Below are positions 1-9,265 of a stretch of 61,355 nt of DNA, in pieces (the first letter of the stretch is position 1; each line of letters starts with the position of its first letter). The DNA lies in NCBI GenBank assembly GCA_947567625.1, contig CANONN010000017.1, forward strand, positions 1-61,355, given 5' to 3'. The notes under the pieces were generated by a model. It was given only the letters and a program-made list of their open reading frames with translations, was not told the origin of the DNA and searched no databases. Position numbers and translations under genes: made by a program. The DNA is from an uncultured Roseburia sp. Its GTDB lineage: Bacteria > Bacillota > Clostridia > Lachnospirales > Lachnospiraceae.

Positions 1-113
1 AATTGCAGAAGCCGACGCTGGTCATCGCCCACAACAAGACGCTTGCGGCACAGCTATACGGAGAATTCAAGGAGATGTTCCCTGAGAACGCAGTGGAGTA
101 TTTTGTGTCCTAA
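1..113 (+). pseudogene. 5' fragment of uvrB, truncated at a recombination junction
   Basis: Reading from base 3, this stretch encodes about 36 residues matching UvrB residues ~56-91 (just after the Walker A region, through [14 protein letters not shown] to EYFVS), then stops at TAA 111-113. The intact uvrB at 2972 has the same peptide with three differences, yet by hand alignment bases 1-112 match 3132-3243 at only about 73%. This is therefore not a fresh duplication but two long-diverged copies. Its GC-rich codons resemble the host-like body of uvrB. The beginning lies left of the window. Homology ends just after the shared core at 100-112 / 3231-3243. I infer it is the original host 5' part, cut off by the cassette to its right. 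Confidence 0.88.
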
Positions 114-142
114 TTTGGGGACAGGGTGAAAACCGCATTATT

Positions 143-212
143 TAGTGTTATTTGGTGCTGATTGTACCGTATTTTGTGGACAAGATGGGGGATTATGGAC
201 GAAATAACACTA
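143..212. repeat. 11-bp perfect inverted repeat beside the uvrB junction
   Basis: The arm tagtgttattt at 143-153 is the exact reverse complement of aaataacacta at 202-212, with a 48-base spacer. It sits between the broken uvrB end and the nuclease gene, in the 236-base non-coding entry of the cassette (114-349). It could be a recombination site, an operator or chance; nothing else recognisable was seen in this interval. Confidence 0.45.
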
Positions 213-349
213 GGCGGACGGGGGGAGTTTGTGACTTGGATTCGTGTAGTGGACCAGGTAACATAAGATAGTACAAAATAGCAGAGATAATGGTATTAGA
301 GAAGAAATGTGGGAAGCGGAAATCGTAGCAGGCAAGGAGGCGGTCAAAC

Positions 350-1453
350 ATGAATCATGGTCAAAAAACAGAGGTATTAACTAATGAGGATGCAGCTATT
401 GAAAGACTGTGTGTCAAGACAGTTGCTTTAGTAAAGCATGCAAGAAATATAACTGTTCAACAAGTAAATATGATACAATTGCTTACTTACTATGCTATTG
501 GAAAATGGATTGTAGAAGTGCAGCAAAGAGGCGAATCAAGGGCAAGATATGGCAGTCAAGTTATTAAAAGGCTATCAGAAGAAATGAAAAAGAATTTTGA
601 AAGAGGATTCTCGGAGGATAGTTTGAAAAATGCACGGAAGTTTTATATGACTTATAAAGATAGAATTGACGAAACAGTGTTTAATCTTTTTGCTGTTGAA
701 AAAAGCGAAACAGTGTTTAGCCTTTTTGAAGAGAAACCGCCCTTCATAGTATCATGGTCACACTATTTGCAATTAATGCGAATAGAAAATGAAGATGAAA
801 GAAGTTTCTATGAAATTGAATCAGCAAGATCCGGATGGAGCGTCCGCACTCTGCAGAGGCAATATAACTCCAGCTTTTATGAAAGATTAGCGCTTAGCCG
901 GGATAAGGAGGCTGTTTTACAGTTAGCCAAGAAAGGTAACATTATTGCAAAACCAGAAGACATTGTAAAACAGCCAACAGTATTAGAATTTTTAGGAATG
1001 GAAGAAAAGACGAAGTATTCGGAAACAGATTTGGAAACAGCGATTATTAATAAATTGCAGAAATTTTTGCTGGAAATGGGAAAAGGATATCTATTTGAAT
1101 CCAGGCAAAAGCGTTTTACTTTTAACGAAGATAGTTATTATGTGGATTTGGTTTTCTACAATCGCCTTCTTCGCTGTTATGTGCTGATTGACTTGAAGGT
1201 AGATAAATTGACACATCAAGATATCGGACAAATGCAGATGTATGTAAATTATTATGATCGTTATGAGAAATTGGAAGATGAAAATCCGACGATTGGTATC
1301 CTGTTATGTAAAGAGAATAATGACGCACTGGTGGAGATTACACTGCCACAAGATGCTAATATTTATGCTTCTGAGTATAAGCTGTATTTACCGGATAAGA
1401 AATTATTACAAGACAAGTTACGACAGTGGATAGAAGAGGCTGATGTAGAATAG
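350..1453 (+). CDS. DUF1016 / YhcG-family PDDEXK nuclease
   Basis: A 367-residue protein of the DUF1016 (YhcG-like) family. The N-terminal ~190 residues are the helical DUF1016_N type (YAIGKWIVE, RYGSQVIKRLSEEM, FSEDSLKNARKFY). The C-terminal ~190-340 region is a PD-(D/E)XK nuclease fold: VDLVFYN with Asp ~266, IDLK with Asp ~281 and Lys ~283, followed by GQMQMYVNYYD. A good ribosome site (AAGGAGG, 333-339) precedes the ATG. Residues ~108-130 carry a 12-codon near-duplication (ETVFNLF / ETVFSLF). The gene is AT-rich, unlike the genes beyond uvrB, and lies 40 bases upstream of a P-loop ATPase gene, so the two are probably one operon. Family members are often found with restriction-modification or mobile DNA; a defence role here is inference. 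The family call is firm, the substrate unknown. Confidence 0.9.
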   Translation: MNHGQKTEVLTNEDAAIERLCVKTVALVKHARNITVQQVNMIQLLTYYAIGKWIVEVQQRGESRARYGSQVIKRLSEEMKKNFERGFSEDSLKNARKFYMTYKDRIDETVFNLFAVEKSETVFSLFEEKPPFIVSWSHYLQLMRIENEDERSFYEIESARSGWSVRTLQRQYNSSFYERLALSRDKEAVLQLAKKGNIIAKPEDIVKQPTVLEFLGMEEKTKYSETDLETAIINKLQKFLLEMGKGYLFESRQKRFTFNEDSYYVDLVFYNRLLRCYVLIDLKVDKLTHQDIGQMQMYVNYYDRYEKLEDENPTIGILLCKENNDALVEITLPQDANIYASEYKLYLPDKKLLQDKLRQWIEEADVE

Positions 1454-1493
1454 AGTGGTAAAATACTTGTAGGTTTATCATTAAAGAAATGGG

Positions 1494-2951
1494 ATGTTTG
1501 TTATGTACGAAAATAAAAAAGAATTATTATCAAAATTAGAATTTGGAAGTGTGGATTCCGAGTCGGAATTGGATTTAGATAGAAAATTTATTAAAACTAA
1601 AGATTTTGAACAATTTATTAATCCACAGAAATCTTTGGTTTTAGGGGCGAAAGGTTCTGGAAAAAGTGCCCTATTTCAGATGTTTTCTAAGTATGAACAA
1701 GTAGCAAAGAAACTTGCAGGACTTGATAGAAAAATAATTATAGTAACAGGAACGGGCTTCAGTGATTTGAAGGAATTACAAACAGATGATTTTAGAAAGT
1801 TATTAAGGAACGAGGAAGCTGATTTTAATAAAATATGGGAACTTTATATAGCGGTGAAAATAGCAATTAAAATGGGTAAGGAAGGATATTACTGTGGTGA
1901 AAATTTAGTTGAATTTTATAGAAATGTAGGTATTATGGAGGATTTCAGGATTTTAAATATCCTGAAACAATTATGGAGTGTGGTTGTGGGAACTCCAATA
2001 CAAGGTATAGACATTGATATAAAAGGGGTAAAAATTAAAATTGGTGGAAAATATAGTATTGATACACAGGATTTATTGGGTGACATTAATGATGTTTTAG
2101 AGCAGGAATGTTTAGATTGTTGGATTTTATTTGATAAAATTGATGAGTTGTTTTCTGACGATTATGAAAAGAGAAAGATTTGTATAGAAAGCCTTTTTAG
2201 AACGTATTTGAGTTTCGTTAATAGGTTTCCAAGAATAAAATTTAAAATATTTTTAAGGAATGATATCTGGTCTACACTAGAATTTGTGAATAAAAGTCAT
2301 TTGTCGGATAAAAGTGTAGTGCTTTCATGGGATAAAAAAGATTTGCTGATTATGTTAATGCGTCGATGTTTAAATAATGAAATGGTGGAAGAATATGTAG
2401 TAAATGAGATAGGGTTGGAAAAGGAGGAGTTATTATTGGCTCCAAATTTGGAAGAGACTTTTTATACTATATTTGCTCGTCAGGTGTATAAGGGGAAAAA
2501 AGAGGCAAATATGATTGATTGGCTGTTACAACGAATAACAGATGGGCTAGGGGGGAAATATCCGAGAGAATTTATCAATTTTGCTAATTATTCTAAAGAA
2601 GCACAAGAAGAAATAGAAAATTTTGAAGAAAATTGTTTGATTTCTGGCATGGCAGTGAAAAAAGCTTTTTCTAAAGTGTCTGAAGTTAAATGCGATACAT
2701 ATTTGAGTGAATTTCCAAAATTAAGAAAACATTTTGATAGGTTTAAGGGAAAAGATACAGCTCGATATAGTAGAGAAGAAATATTCGTACTTATGGACGG
2801 ATTGGAACCCCAAGGAGATGATATGCTTCAAGAACTTTATGAAACAGGAATGTTAGAAGCAAAAGGGGGTAAAGCGTTTGCAGATAATTTATTTGAAATC
2901 CCTAAATTGTATAGAATGGGTTTGGGCTTAGTTCTAAGAGGAAGACCATAG
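1494..2951 (+). CDS. P-loop ATPase, Sll1717-like, cassette partner of the DUF1016 nuclease
   Basis: A 485-residue AT-rich gene. Walker A is GAKGSGKS at residues 51-58, and a Walker B-like strand with ILFDKIDE covers Asp ~214 to Glu ~218. The start, with a conserved phenylalanine-rich segment before [10 protein letters not shown], and the overall length resemble the Sll1717-type P-loop ATPases found in predicted defence and mobile regions; I give that subfamily only tentatively. No membrane segment or signal peptide is seen. An in-frame ATG at 1503 has better spacing from the purine-rich GGG and may be the true start. The gene ends 20 bases before uvrB, so uvrB is probably read through from this cassette. 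The likely role is the NTP-dependent sensor or switch of a two-gene effector system, by analogy only. Confidence 0.78.
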   Translation: MFVMYENKKELLSKLEFGSVDSESELDLDRKFIKTKDFEQFINPQKSLVLGAKGSGKSALFQMFSKYEQVAKKLAGLDRKIIIVTGTGFSDLKELQTDDFRKLLRNEEADFNKIWELYIAVKIAIKMGKEGYYCGENLVEFYRNVGIMEDFRILNILKQLWSVVVGTPIQGIDIDIKGVKIKIGGKYSIDTQDLLGDINDVLEQECLDCWILFDKIDELFSDDYEKRKICIESLFRTYLSFVNRFPRIKFKIFLRNDIWSTLEFVNKSHLSDKSVVLSWDKKDLLIMLMRRCLNNEMVEEYVVNEIGLEKEELLLAPNLEETFYTIFARQVYKGKKEANMIDWLLQRITDGLGGKYPREFINFANYSKEAQEEIENFEENCLISGMAVKKAFSKVSEVKCDTYLSEFPKLRKHFDRFKGKDTARYSREEIFVLMDGLEPQGDDMLQELYETGMLEAKGGKAFADNLFEIPKLYRMGLGLVLRGRP

Positions 2952-2971
2952 TTATAGAAAGGTATAGTATC

Positions 2972-4954
2972 ATGGATCATTTTGAATTAGTATCACAATA
3001 CGCCCCAACCGGCGACCAGCCCCAGGCCATTGCCGAGCTGGTCAAAGGCTTCAAGGAGGGCAACCAATTCCAGACTTTACTGGGGGTCACGGGTTCCGGC
3101 AAGACCTTTACGATGGCAAATGTCATCCAGCAATTAAATAAACCAACGCTTGTCATAGCGCATAACAAGACATTGGCAGCCCAATTATATGGAGAATTTA
3201 AAGAATTTTTCCCGAATAATGCTGTCGAATATTTTGTCTCCTACTACGACTATTACCAGCCCGAGGCATACGTTCCCCAGTCGGATACCTACATTGCAAA
3301 GGACTCCGCCATCAATGAGGAAATCGACAAGCTTCGCCTTTCGGCGACGGCGGCTCTCGTGGAGCGGAGAGATGTAATTGTGATCGCCTCGGTGTCCTGT
3401 ATCTATGGCCTGGGCAGCCCGGACGATTATCTGGGCATGATGGTATCGCTGCGACCTGGGATGGAAAAGGACAGGGACGAGGTAGTGCGTGCGCTGGTAG
3501 ATATCCAGTATACCCGCAACGATATGGATTTTCACCGCGGTACTTTCCGGGTCAGGGGAGATGTGCTGGAGATATTTCCGGCCAATTATGGAGATACTGC
3601 TATAAGGGTGGAATTTTTTGGAGATGAAATTGACAGAATAACGGAGATTGATGTGCTGACCGGAGAGATACGGTGCAGATTGGAGCACTTTGCCGTTTTT
3701 CCCGCTTCCCACTATGTAGTGCCCCAGGAGAAGATCTTGCAGGCGTGTGAAGAGATTGAGGTGGAATTGGAGGAGCGTGTTCGCTATTTTAAGGGGGAGG
3801 ACAAGCTGATTGAGGCGCAGCGAATCGCAGAGCGCACTAATTTTGATATTGAGATGTTAAAGGAAACCGGTTTTTGTAGCGGTATAGAAAATTATTCCAG
3901 GCATCTGGCGGGTATGCCGGCAGGTGCGACGCCGCATACACTGATGGATTACTTCAAAGACGATTATCTCATTATCGTGGATGAATCCCATATCACGATT
4001 CCGCAGGTGCGCGGTATGTTTGCCGGGGATCAGTCCAGAAAGACAACGCTGGTAGACTACGGATTCCGTCTCCCGTCCGCCAAAGATAACCGTCCCTTGA
4101 ATTTCGAGGAATTTGAGAGCAAAATTGATCAGATGCTGTTCGTTTCCGCGACGCCAAATATCTACGAGAAAGAGCACGAGCTGCTGCGCACGGAGCAAAT
4201 CATTCGGCCTACGGGACTGCTCGACCCGGAAGTTGTTGTCCGCCCTGTGGAGGGGCAGATCGACGATCTGATTGGGGAAGTAAATAAGGAGACCAAAGCG
4301 CATCATAAAGTATTGATTACAACGCTCACAAAGAAAATGGCGGAGGATTTGACCGATTATATGCAGGAGCTGGGCGTGCGGGTCAAATACCTGCACTCTG
4401 ATATAGATACGTTGGAGCGAGCGGAGATTATCCGTGATTTGCGCCTGGATGTGTTTGATGTGCTGGTTGGTATTAACTTATTGCGCGAGGGATTGGATAT
4501 CCCGGAGATCACGCTTGTGGCGATACTCGACGCAGACAAAGAGGGATTTCTCCGTTCCGAGACATCATTGATTCAGACGATCGGCAGGGCTGCGCGCAAC
4601 AGTGAGGGCCATGTAATCATGTATGCGGATAAGATCACAGATTCCATGCAGATTGCCATTGAGGAGACCAACCGCCGCCGCAGAATACAGCAGGAATACA
4701 ATGAAGCGCACGGGATTACGCCGACTACGATACAAAAATCAGTGCGCGAATTAATTTCGATCTCCAAGAAGGTCGCAAAAGAGGAATTGAATTTCAAGAA
4801 ATCACCGGAGTCCATGAATAAAAATGAGTTGGAAAAACTGATTGCAGATATACAAAAGAAGATGCAGAAAGCGGCTGCGGATCTCAATTTTGAGGCGGCT
4901 GCGGAGTATCGAGATAAGATGATAGAATTGAAAAATATGCTGCGGGAGATGTGA
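2972..4954 (+). CDS. uvrB: UvrB, excinuclease ABC subunit B (5' part replaced)
   Basis: UvrB is the damage-verification helicase of nucleotide excision repair, working with UvrA and UvrC. The 660-residue length is normal. Visible motifs are Walker A GVTGSGKT (38-45), the beta-hairpin [10 protein letters not shown] (~91-100) that clamps DNA, DESH (~337-340), SATPN, the helicase C-terminal block with [13 protein letters not shown] and QTIGRAARN, and the C-terminal UVR domain (~620-655). The ribosome site is GAAAGG at 2957-2962. The protein is intact, but the first ~272 bases derive from a second copy: bases 3116-3243 are AT-rich and only ~73% identical to the truncated copy at 1-112, while ~3000-3115 is GC-rich. 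Only 20 bases separate it from the ATPase gene, with no promoter visible in the gap. Confidence 0.98.
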   Translation: MDHFELVSQYAPTGDQPQAIAELVKGFKEGNQFQTLLGVTGSGKTFTMANVIQQLNKPTLVIAHNKTLAAQLYGEFKEFFPNNAVEYFVSYYDYYQPEAYVPQSDTYIAKDSAINEEIDKLRLSATAALVERRDVIVIASVSCIYGLGSPDDYLGMMVSLRPGMEKDRDEVVRALVDIQYTRNDMDFHRGTFRVRGDVLEIFPANYGDTAIRVEFFGDEIDRITEIDVLTGEIRCRLEHFAVFPASHYVVPQEKILQACEEIEVELEERVRYFKGEDKLIEAQRIAERTNFDIEMLKETGFCSGIENYSRHLAGMPAGATPHTLMDYFKDDYLIIVDESHITIPQVRGMFAGDQSRKTTLVDYGFRLPSAKDNRPLNFEEFESKIDQMLFVSATPNIYEKEHELLRTEQIIRPTGLLDPEVVVRPVEGQIDDLIGEVNKETKAHHKVLITTLTKKMAEDLTDYMQELGVRVKYLHSDIDTLERAEIIRDLRLDVFDVLVGINLLREGLDIPEITLVAILDADKEGFLRSETSLIQTIGRAARNSEGHVIMYADKITDSMQIAIEETNRRRRIQQEYNEAHGITPTTIQKSVRELISISKKVAKEELNFKKSPESMNKNELEKLIADIQKKMQKAAADLNFEAAAEYRDKMIELKNMLREM

Positions 4955-5030
4955 GCCGTTTGAAAGATCGCGAGACAAAGATGTTTTTCGCTGGCGGGAT
5001 AATATTGGATGCAGAGAAAGAAAATAGTAA

Positions 5031-5267
5031 AATGTAAGCAATGCATTTCTTGAAATCTCAAATTATAAAAGCCTGACGTTTATGCCGTCCGATCGTTTGC
5101 AGCTTTTGAAAGATTATGCATACGCCGACGAAGAGGAGTTTGTGGTTATAGTGGCTGGGAAAAAGAATACGATTCCATCAGTAGTGGCTGCAATGCCAAA
5201 TGTCGAACGATATAAAGAGATACGGTCGTTCTCTCATTTTGTGACCTATCGTTTATCGAAAAACTAG
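5031..5267 (+). pseudogene. C-terminal remnant of an unknown protein between uvrB and uvrA
   Basis: The 535-base interval from 4955 to 5489 holds one open stretch, with no start codon at its head (open from a stop at 5028); its first ATG is at 5082. The ending FSHFVTYRLSKN and the preceding EEFVVIVAGKK strand look like the soluble tail of a membrane glycosyltransferase-like protein, but I do not recognise the family. No ribosome site precedes 5082. Decayed fragment is the best reading; a genuine 61-residue protein is possible but less likely. A TATAAT at 5279-5284 may belong to a uvrA promoter; the rest of the interval shows nothing clear. Confidence 0.35.
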
Positions 5268-5489
5268 TGCCGTAACTGTATAATAACCTCATGTTTGGCC
5301 GTGTGAAACAACGCTGCCGGGCATGAAAGTCTTTGTTGTATTGCCGTTCGCTAAGTCTTATATGAACAGTAACTTTACAATTTCGGCGCGGTATCATTTG
5401 CAGAAAGGATGGTTTTCGTGTCCGAGAAAAGGAAATTAAAATGAGAATGAACATGCAGTGTTTCACGGCTGATTGCGGAAAGGAGAAAA

Positions 5490-8321
5490 ATGGAACGTAA
5501 GTACATTAAAATCAGAGGGGCCAGCGAGCACAATTTAAAAAATATTGATGTCGATATACCAAGGGATTCCTTTGTAGTTTTGACCGGTCTGTCGGGTTCG
5601 GGTAAATCGTCACTGGCATTTGACACCATATATGCGGAAGGGCAGCGGCGTTACATGGAATCGCTGTCTTCCTATGCGAGACAGTTTTTGGGACAGATGG
5701 AAAAGCCGCGCGTGGAAAAAATAGAGGGCCTTTCCCCGGCAATCTCGATCGATCAAAAATCAACGAACCGCAATCCGCGCTCTACGGTGGGAACCGTGAC
5801 GGAGATCTATGATTATTTTCGTCTGCTGTATGCCAGAATCGGTGTGCCGCATTGCCCCAAATGCGGGAAAGAGATCAAAAAACAGACGGTTGATCAGATG
5901 GTGGATCAGATTATGGAACTGCCGGAGCGCACCAGAATACAATTGCTTGCACCCGTAGTGCGTGGGCGCAAGGGAGAGCATGTGAAGCTTTTTGAACAGG
6001 CAAAGAAGAGCGGGTTTGTGCGAGTCATTGTCGATGGCAATATGTACGAGCTTGGCGAGGAGATCAAGCTGGAGAAAAACAAAAAGCACAACATTGAGAT
6101 TGTGGTGGACCGTCTGGCGATCAAGCCTGGTATAGAACGGCGTCTGGGAGACTCCATCGAGACCGTGCTTGAGATGGCCGAGGGGCTTTTGATTGTGGAC
6201 GTGGTGGACGGAGAGCAGATTCAGTTTTCGGACAGTTTTTCCTGCCCGGACTGTGGAATCAGTGTCGGTGCAATCGAGCCGCGCAGCTTTTCCTTTAACA
6301 ATCCGTTTGGCGCCTGCCCGACCTGTTTTGGATTGGGATATAAGATGGAGTTCGATGAAGACCTGATGATTCCCGATAAGAGTTTAAGTATTGCGGACGG
6401 TGCGATTCAGGTTATGGGATGGCAGTCCTGTATGGATTCGTCGAGTTTTACCAACGCGATTTTGCAGGCGCTTTCGCGGGAATATCAGTTTTCGCTCGAC
6501 ACCCCGTTTGCGGAATATCCAAAAGAAATACGAGATCTGATCCTCTACGGTACAGACGGGAGAGAGGTCAAGGTACATTATCAGGGACAGCGTGGCTCCG
6601 GCGTTTATGATGTGGCGTTTGAGGGATTGATTAAGAATGTGCAGCGCCGGTACCGTGAGACCGGCTCGGATGTCATGAAACAGGAGTATGAGCAGTTTAT
6701 GCGGATTACGCCGTGCGAGACCTGCAAGGGAAGGCGTCTGAAGAAAGAATCCCTCGCAGTGACGGTGGCGGACAAAAATATTTATGATATGACGTCGATG
6801 TCCGTCAAAAATCTCAATGAATTTATCACAGGGCTGGAGTTAAGTCATCATCAGCAGTTGATCGGGGGCCAGATTTTAAAGGAAATCCGTGCGCGTGTGG
6901 GATTTTTAAATAAAGTCGGCCTGGAATATTTGTCCCTTTCGCGCGCGACGGGCACACTTTCCGGCGGCGAAGCGCAGCGCATCCGGCTGGCAACCCAGAT
7001 CGGGTCCGGGCTGGTGGGAGTCGCCTATATTTTGGATGAGCCTTCGATAGGGCTGCACCAGCGGGATAACGATAAGCTGCTGTCGGCCTTGAAAAATCTG
7101 AAGGAGCTGGGCAATACCCTGATTGTGGTGGAACATGACGAGGATACGATGCTCGCGGCAGATTATATTGTGGATGTGGGGCCGGGGGCCGGCTCTCACG
7201 GCGGAAAGATCGTGGCCTGCGGAACCGCGGAGGAGATTATGAAATGCCAGGATTCCATAACCGGGGCCTATCTGGCAGGACGGATTCAGATCCCGGTTCC
7301 CGCGGTGCGCAGAACGCCCACTGGTTTTCTGACGATAAAAGGGGCGAGAGAGAATAATCTCAAGAATATCGACGTACAAATACCGCTCGGCGTTATGACT
7401 TGTATTACCGGTGTTTCGGGTTCCGGCAAAAGCTCCCTGACGAATGAAATCTTGTACAAGCATTTGGCCCGAAAGCTAAACAGGGCGCGCTGTATACCGG
7501 GTGTGCACGACGCGATCGCCGGTGTGGAGCAGCTTGACAAAGTGATCGATATTGATCAGTCTCCGATCGGTAGAACGCCGCGCTCGAATCCGGCGACGTA
7601 TACCGGCGTATTTGATATGATAAGGGACTTGTTTGCCGCAACGTCGGACGCCAAGGCAAAGGGGTACAAAAAAGGCAGATTCAGTTTTAATGTAAAAGGC
7701 GGGCGATGCGAGGCGTGTTCCGGCGACGGCATCATCAAGATAGAGATGCACTTTTTACCGGATGTCTATGTGCCCTGCGAGGTGTGCCAGGGAAAACGTT
7801 ATAATCGCGAGACCTTGGAAGTAAAATATAAGGGGAAGAGCATCTACGACGTGTTGGATATGACGGTCGAGGAAGCGTTGAAATTTTTTGAGAATGTGCC
7901 TACGATTCACCGCAAGATTCAAACGCTCTACGATGTCGGATTATCCTATGTAAAGCTGGGACAGCCGTCGACCGAACTGTCGGGGGGCGAGGCGCAGCGC
8001 ATAAAACTGGCGACGGAGCTGAGCAAACGCAGTACCGGCAAGACGATTTATATTTTGGATGAGCCGACGACGGGACTGCATTTTGCGGATGTGCATAAGC
8101 TGATTGATATTTTGCATCGGCTGTCGGACGGCGGTAATACGGTGGTCGTGATTGAGCATAATCTGGATGTCATCAAGACAGCAGATTATATTATCGACAT
8201 GGGCCCCGAGGGCGGAGACGGCGGCGGTACGGTGATTGCAAGCGGTACGCCGGAGGAGATTGTGAAAGTCAAAAAGTCATATACGGGCCAATTCCTGAAA
8301 AGATACTTAAAGAAAAAATGA
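5490..8321 (+). CDS. uvrA: UvrA, excinuclease ABC subunit A
   Basis: UvrA is the damage-recognition ATPase that loads UvrB on DNA. The 943 residues show the family plan: first Walker [10 protein letters not shown] (~32-40), the zinc site [10 protein letters not shown], a second CPDCG...CPTCFG zinc module near residue 250, first ABC signature [12 protein letters not shown], second Walker [10 protein letters not shown], a zinc finger with CEACSGDG and CEVCQGK, second signature [12 protein letters not shown] and Walker [11 protein letters not shown]. Ribosome site GGAAAGGAG lies just before the ATG. It follows uvrB at 535 bases, a common pairing, and ends at a strong terminator (8333-8379). Confidence 0.99.
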   Translation: MERKYIKIRGASEHNLKNIDVDIPRDSFVVLTGLSGSGKSSLAFDTIYAEGQRRYMESLSSYARQFLGQMEKPRVEKIEGLSPAISIDQKSTNRNPRSTVGTVTEIYDYFRLLYARIGVPHCPKCGKEIKKQTVDQMVDQIMELPERTRIQLLAPVVRGRKGEHVKLFEQAKKSGFVRVIVDGNMYELGEEIKLEKNKKHNIEIVVDRLAIKPGIERRLGDSIETVLEMAEGLLIVDVVDGEQIQFSDSFSCPDCGISVGAIEPRSFSFNNPFGACPTCFGLGYKMEFDEDLMIPDKSLSIADGAIQVMGWQSCMDSSSFTNAILQALSREYQFSLDTPFAEYPKEIRDLILYGTDGREVKVHYQGQRGSGVYDVAFEGLIKNVQRRYRETGSDVMKQEYEQFMRITPCETCKGRRLKKESLAVTVADKNIYDMTSMSVKNLNEFITGLELSHHQQLIGGQILKEIRARVGFLNKVGLEYLSLSRATGTLSGGEAQRIRLATQIGSGLVGVAYILDEPSIGLHQRDNDKLLSALKNLKELGNTLIVVEHDEDTMLAADYIVDVGPGAGSHGGKIVACGTAEEIMKCQDSITGAYLAGRIQIPVPAVRRTPTGFLTIKGARENNLKNIDVQIPLGVMTCITGVSGSGKSSLTNEILYKHLARKLNRARCIPGVHDAIAGVEQLDKVIDIDQSPIGRTPRSNPATYTGVFDMIRDLFAATSDAKAKGYKKGRFSFNVKGGRCEACSGDGIIKIEMHFLPDVYVPCEVCQGKRYNRETLEVKYKGKSIYDVLDMTVEEALKFFENVPTIHRKIQTLYDVGLSYVKLGQPSTELSGGEAQRIKLATELSKRSTGKTIYILDEPTTGLHFADVHKLIDILHRLSDGGNTVVVIEHNLDVIKTADYIIDMGPEGGDGGGTVIASGTPEEIVKVKKSYTGQFLKRYLKKK

Positions 8322-8332
8322 TCGTTAGTCAG

Positions 8333-8379
8333 GGCATTAAAATCCATCTGTCCGCAGGTGGATTTTAATGCCTTATTTT
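8333..8379 (+). terminator. Rho-independent terminator after uvrA
   Basis: The arm ggcattaaaatccatctg (8333-8350), a tccg loop and the arm caggtggattttaatgcc (8355-8372) form an 18-bp stem with one G-U pair, followed by ttatttt. It begins 11 bases after the uvrA stop. Confidence 0.92.
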
Positions 8380-8411
8380 GAGATATTAATTCTGAAACAT
8401 GCGATCATTCT

Positions 8412-8594
8412 TTACATTTTTGCTTGCCGACAATCTGTTTGCTTTGGGTAGTCGGGCAGTTCATTTATGCGATAGAGTGCTTGCAAATCAGTCAGCAGGG
8501 CTTTCGTAAATTTGGCGCTCAACTTATTGGGTATGGCATTCTCTTGCGGTTCAGTATGTTTTACTTGGCAACCTAAAACTAAGAGAGTAACGAT
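8412..8594 (-). pseudogene. Remnant of a small lipoprotein gene, 5' end lost
   Basis: On the minus strand, 60 codons without a start read IVTLLVLGCQVKHTEPQ... and end QAKM at TAA 8414-8412. The segment LLVLGC is a good lipobox, so the original product was probably a small secreted lipoprotein of about 50 mature residues. The signal-peptide end runs straight into the inverted repeat element at 8586-8729. Beyond the element (minus strand from ~8765) an ATG exists but is one frame off, so insertion plus a frameshift would be needed. The family is not recognised, and it could be a chance open stretch. Confidence 0.4.
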
Positions 8595-8729
8595 TCAGCC
8601 TTCGGCTTCTTACGGAATCCGGCTCATTTAAAGTTTGTCTTCGACAAAGAGCCGGATTCCCGCTTGTCTAAATATACGCGTTCTTACGGACTTTGCAATA
8701 AGTGCAAAGTTCTGAGCTGAACTGTTACT
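8586..8729. mobile_element. 144-bp MITE-like element with 6-bp target duplication
   Basis: Terminal inverted repeats are agtaacgattcagc (8586-8599) and gctgaactgttact (8716-8729), matching at 12 of 14 bases. The element is flanked by perfect direct repeats taagag at 8580-8585 and 8730-8735. Inside are a long hairpin with arms gaatccggctc (8615-8625) and gagccggattc (8649-8659), a second hairpin actttgca/tgcaaagt (8690-8710), and a repeated ttcttacgga (8607-8616 and 8681-8690). It codes for nothing. Terminal repeats plus target duplication without a transposase is the MITE definition; the parent transposon is unknown. Confidence 0.7.
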
Positions 8730-8831
8730 TAAGAGATACAAAAAACAACATAATCATTATAATATAACAAAAAACTTATATAATAAAAAATAAGGAAAAA
8801 TTCCGAACTTGGAAAGATTTTTGGGGAGTGC

Positions 8832-8862
8832 CCCTCCAGGTTTATGGATGGAACCCGGAGGG
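8832..8862 (+). promoter_or_regulatory. Leader hairpin sequestering a ribosome site
   Basis: Arms ccctcc (8832-8837) and ggaggg (8857-8862) enclose an inner ggttt/gaacc stem. The right arm is a perfect Shine-Dalgarno sequence 9 bases before ATG 8872. An upstream gggg-agtg-cccc hairpin (8823-8834) competes for the left arm, so alternative folds are possible. It may be a regulatory leader; no known riboswitch consensus was recognised. Confidence 0.35.
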
Positions 8863-8871
8863 ACATGAGTT

Positions 8872-8913
8872 ATGAAAAATTATATTAGCCGCCTAGCCTT
8901 TCGACTAGACTAA
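8872..8913 (+). CDS. Possible 13-residue leader peptide
   Basis: ATG-started mini-gene reading MKNYISRLAFRLD followed by TAA, nine bases after the GGAGGG buried in the hairpin above. Its 3' half overlaps a further ctag-based hairpin (8893-8919). It lies about 350 bases upstream of the mbl-like gene, with a separate promoter at 9113-9140 in between, so if it is a leader it may control nothing now present. Very short, so it may be chance. Confidence 0.25.
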   Translation: MKNYISRLAFRLD

Positions 8914-9112
8914 AGCTAGTACTCTTATAATATATCGGCAATGTGTGTCCAAAATGTGTTCAAAAAATAAAAAAAGTATAAACTATAAATACATCCGCTG
9001 TTTATGGAACTGTAAATCAGAGCGTGGCAGTCAAACAGCGAGCGTTTGCAGAACAAATTATTACGAAATAATTATTTTTTTAAAAAACCGTGGGATTTCA
9101 GAAAAAAACACT

Positions 9113-9140
9113 TTGAAAAAAACATATTATTGTATATAAT
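9113..9140 (+). promoter_or_regulatory. SigmaA-type promoter of the mbl-flagellar rod operon
   Basis: TTGAAA at 9113-9118, a 16-base spacer and TATAAT at 9135-9140, in an AT-rich stretch 126 bases upstream of the mbl-like start. No sigmaD/FliA-like flagellar promoter was seen, which suits an early (rod) operon. Confidence 0.7.
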
Positions 9141-9265
9141 GTGTTTATATATGTAAAAATATGATTGAATGAGTTTTTATGTCCATATATTTGACAAGCA
9201 GATATATTTCTTTATGGAAGCAATTGCTATAGATCGGTGACAGATCGGAGAAAGGGGAACAGAAC

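Noticed and set aside
113-349. Integrase, excisionase or tRNA at the cassette edge
   Set aside because: No such gene or cloverleaf can be read on either strand of the 236-base entry region.
1-3243. Recent tandem duplication of uvrB
   Set aside because: The two copies of the shared region differ at about 27% of bases while the peptide is almost unchanged, which is too diverged for a fresh duplication.
8820-8940. Known riboswitch (c-di-GMP, guanidine, purine types)
   Set aside because: No conserved core of these classes could be matched by eye; only generic hairpins are present.
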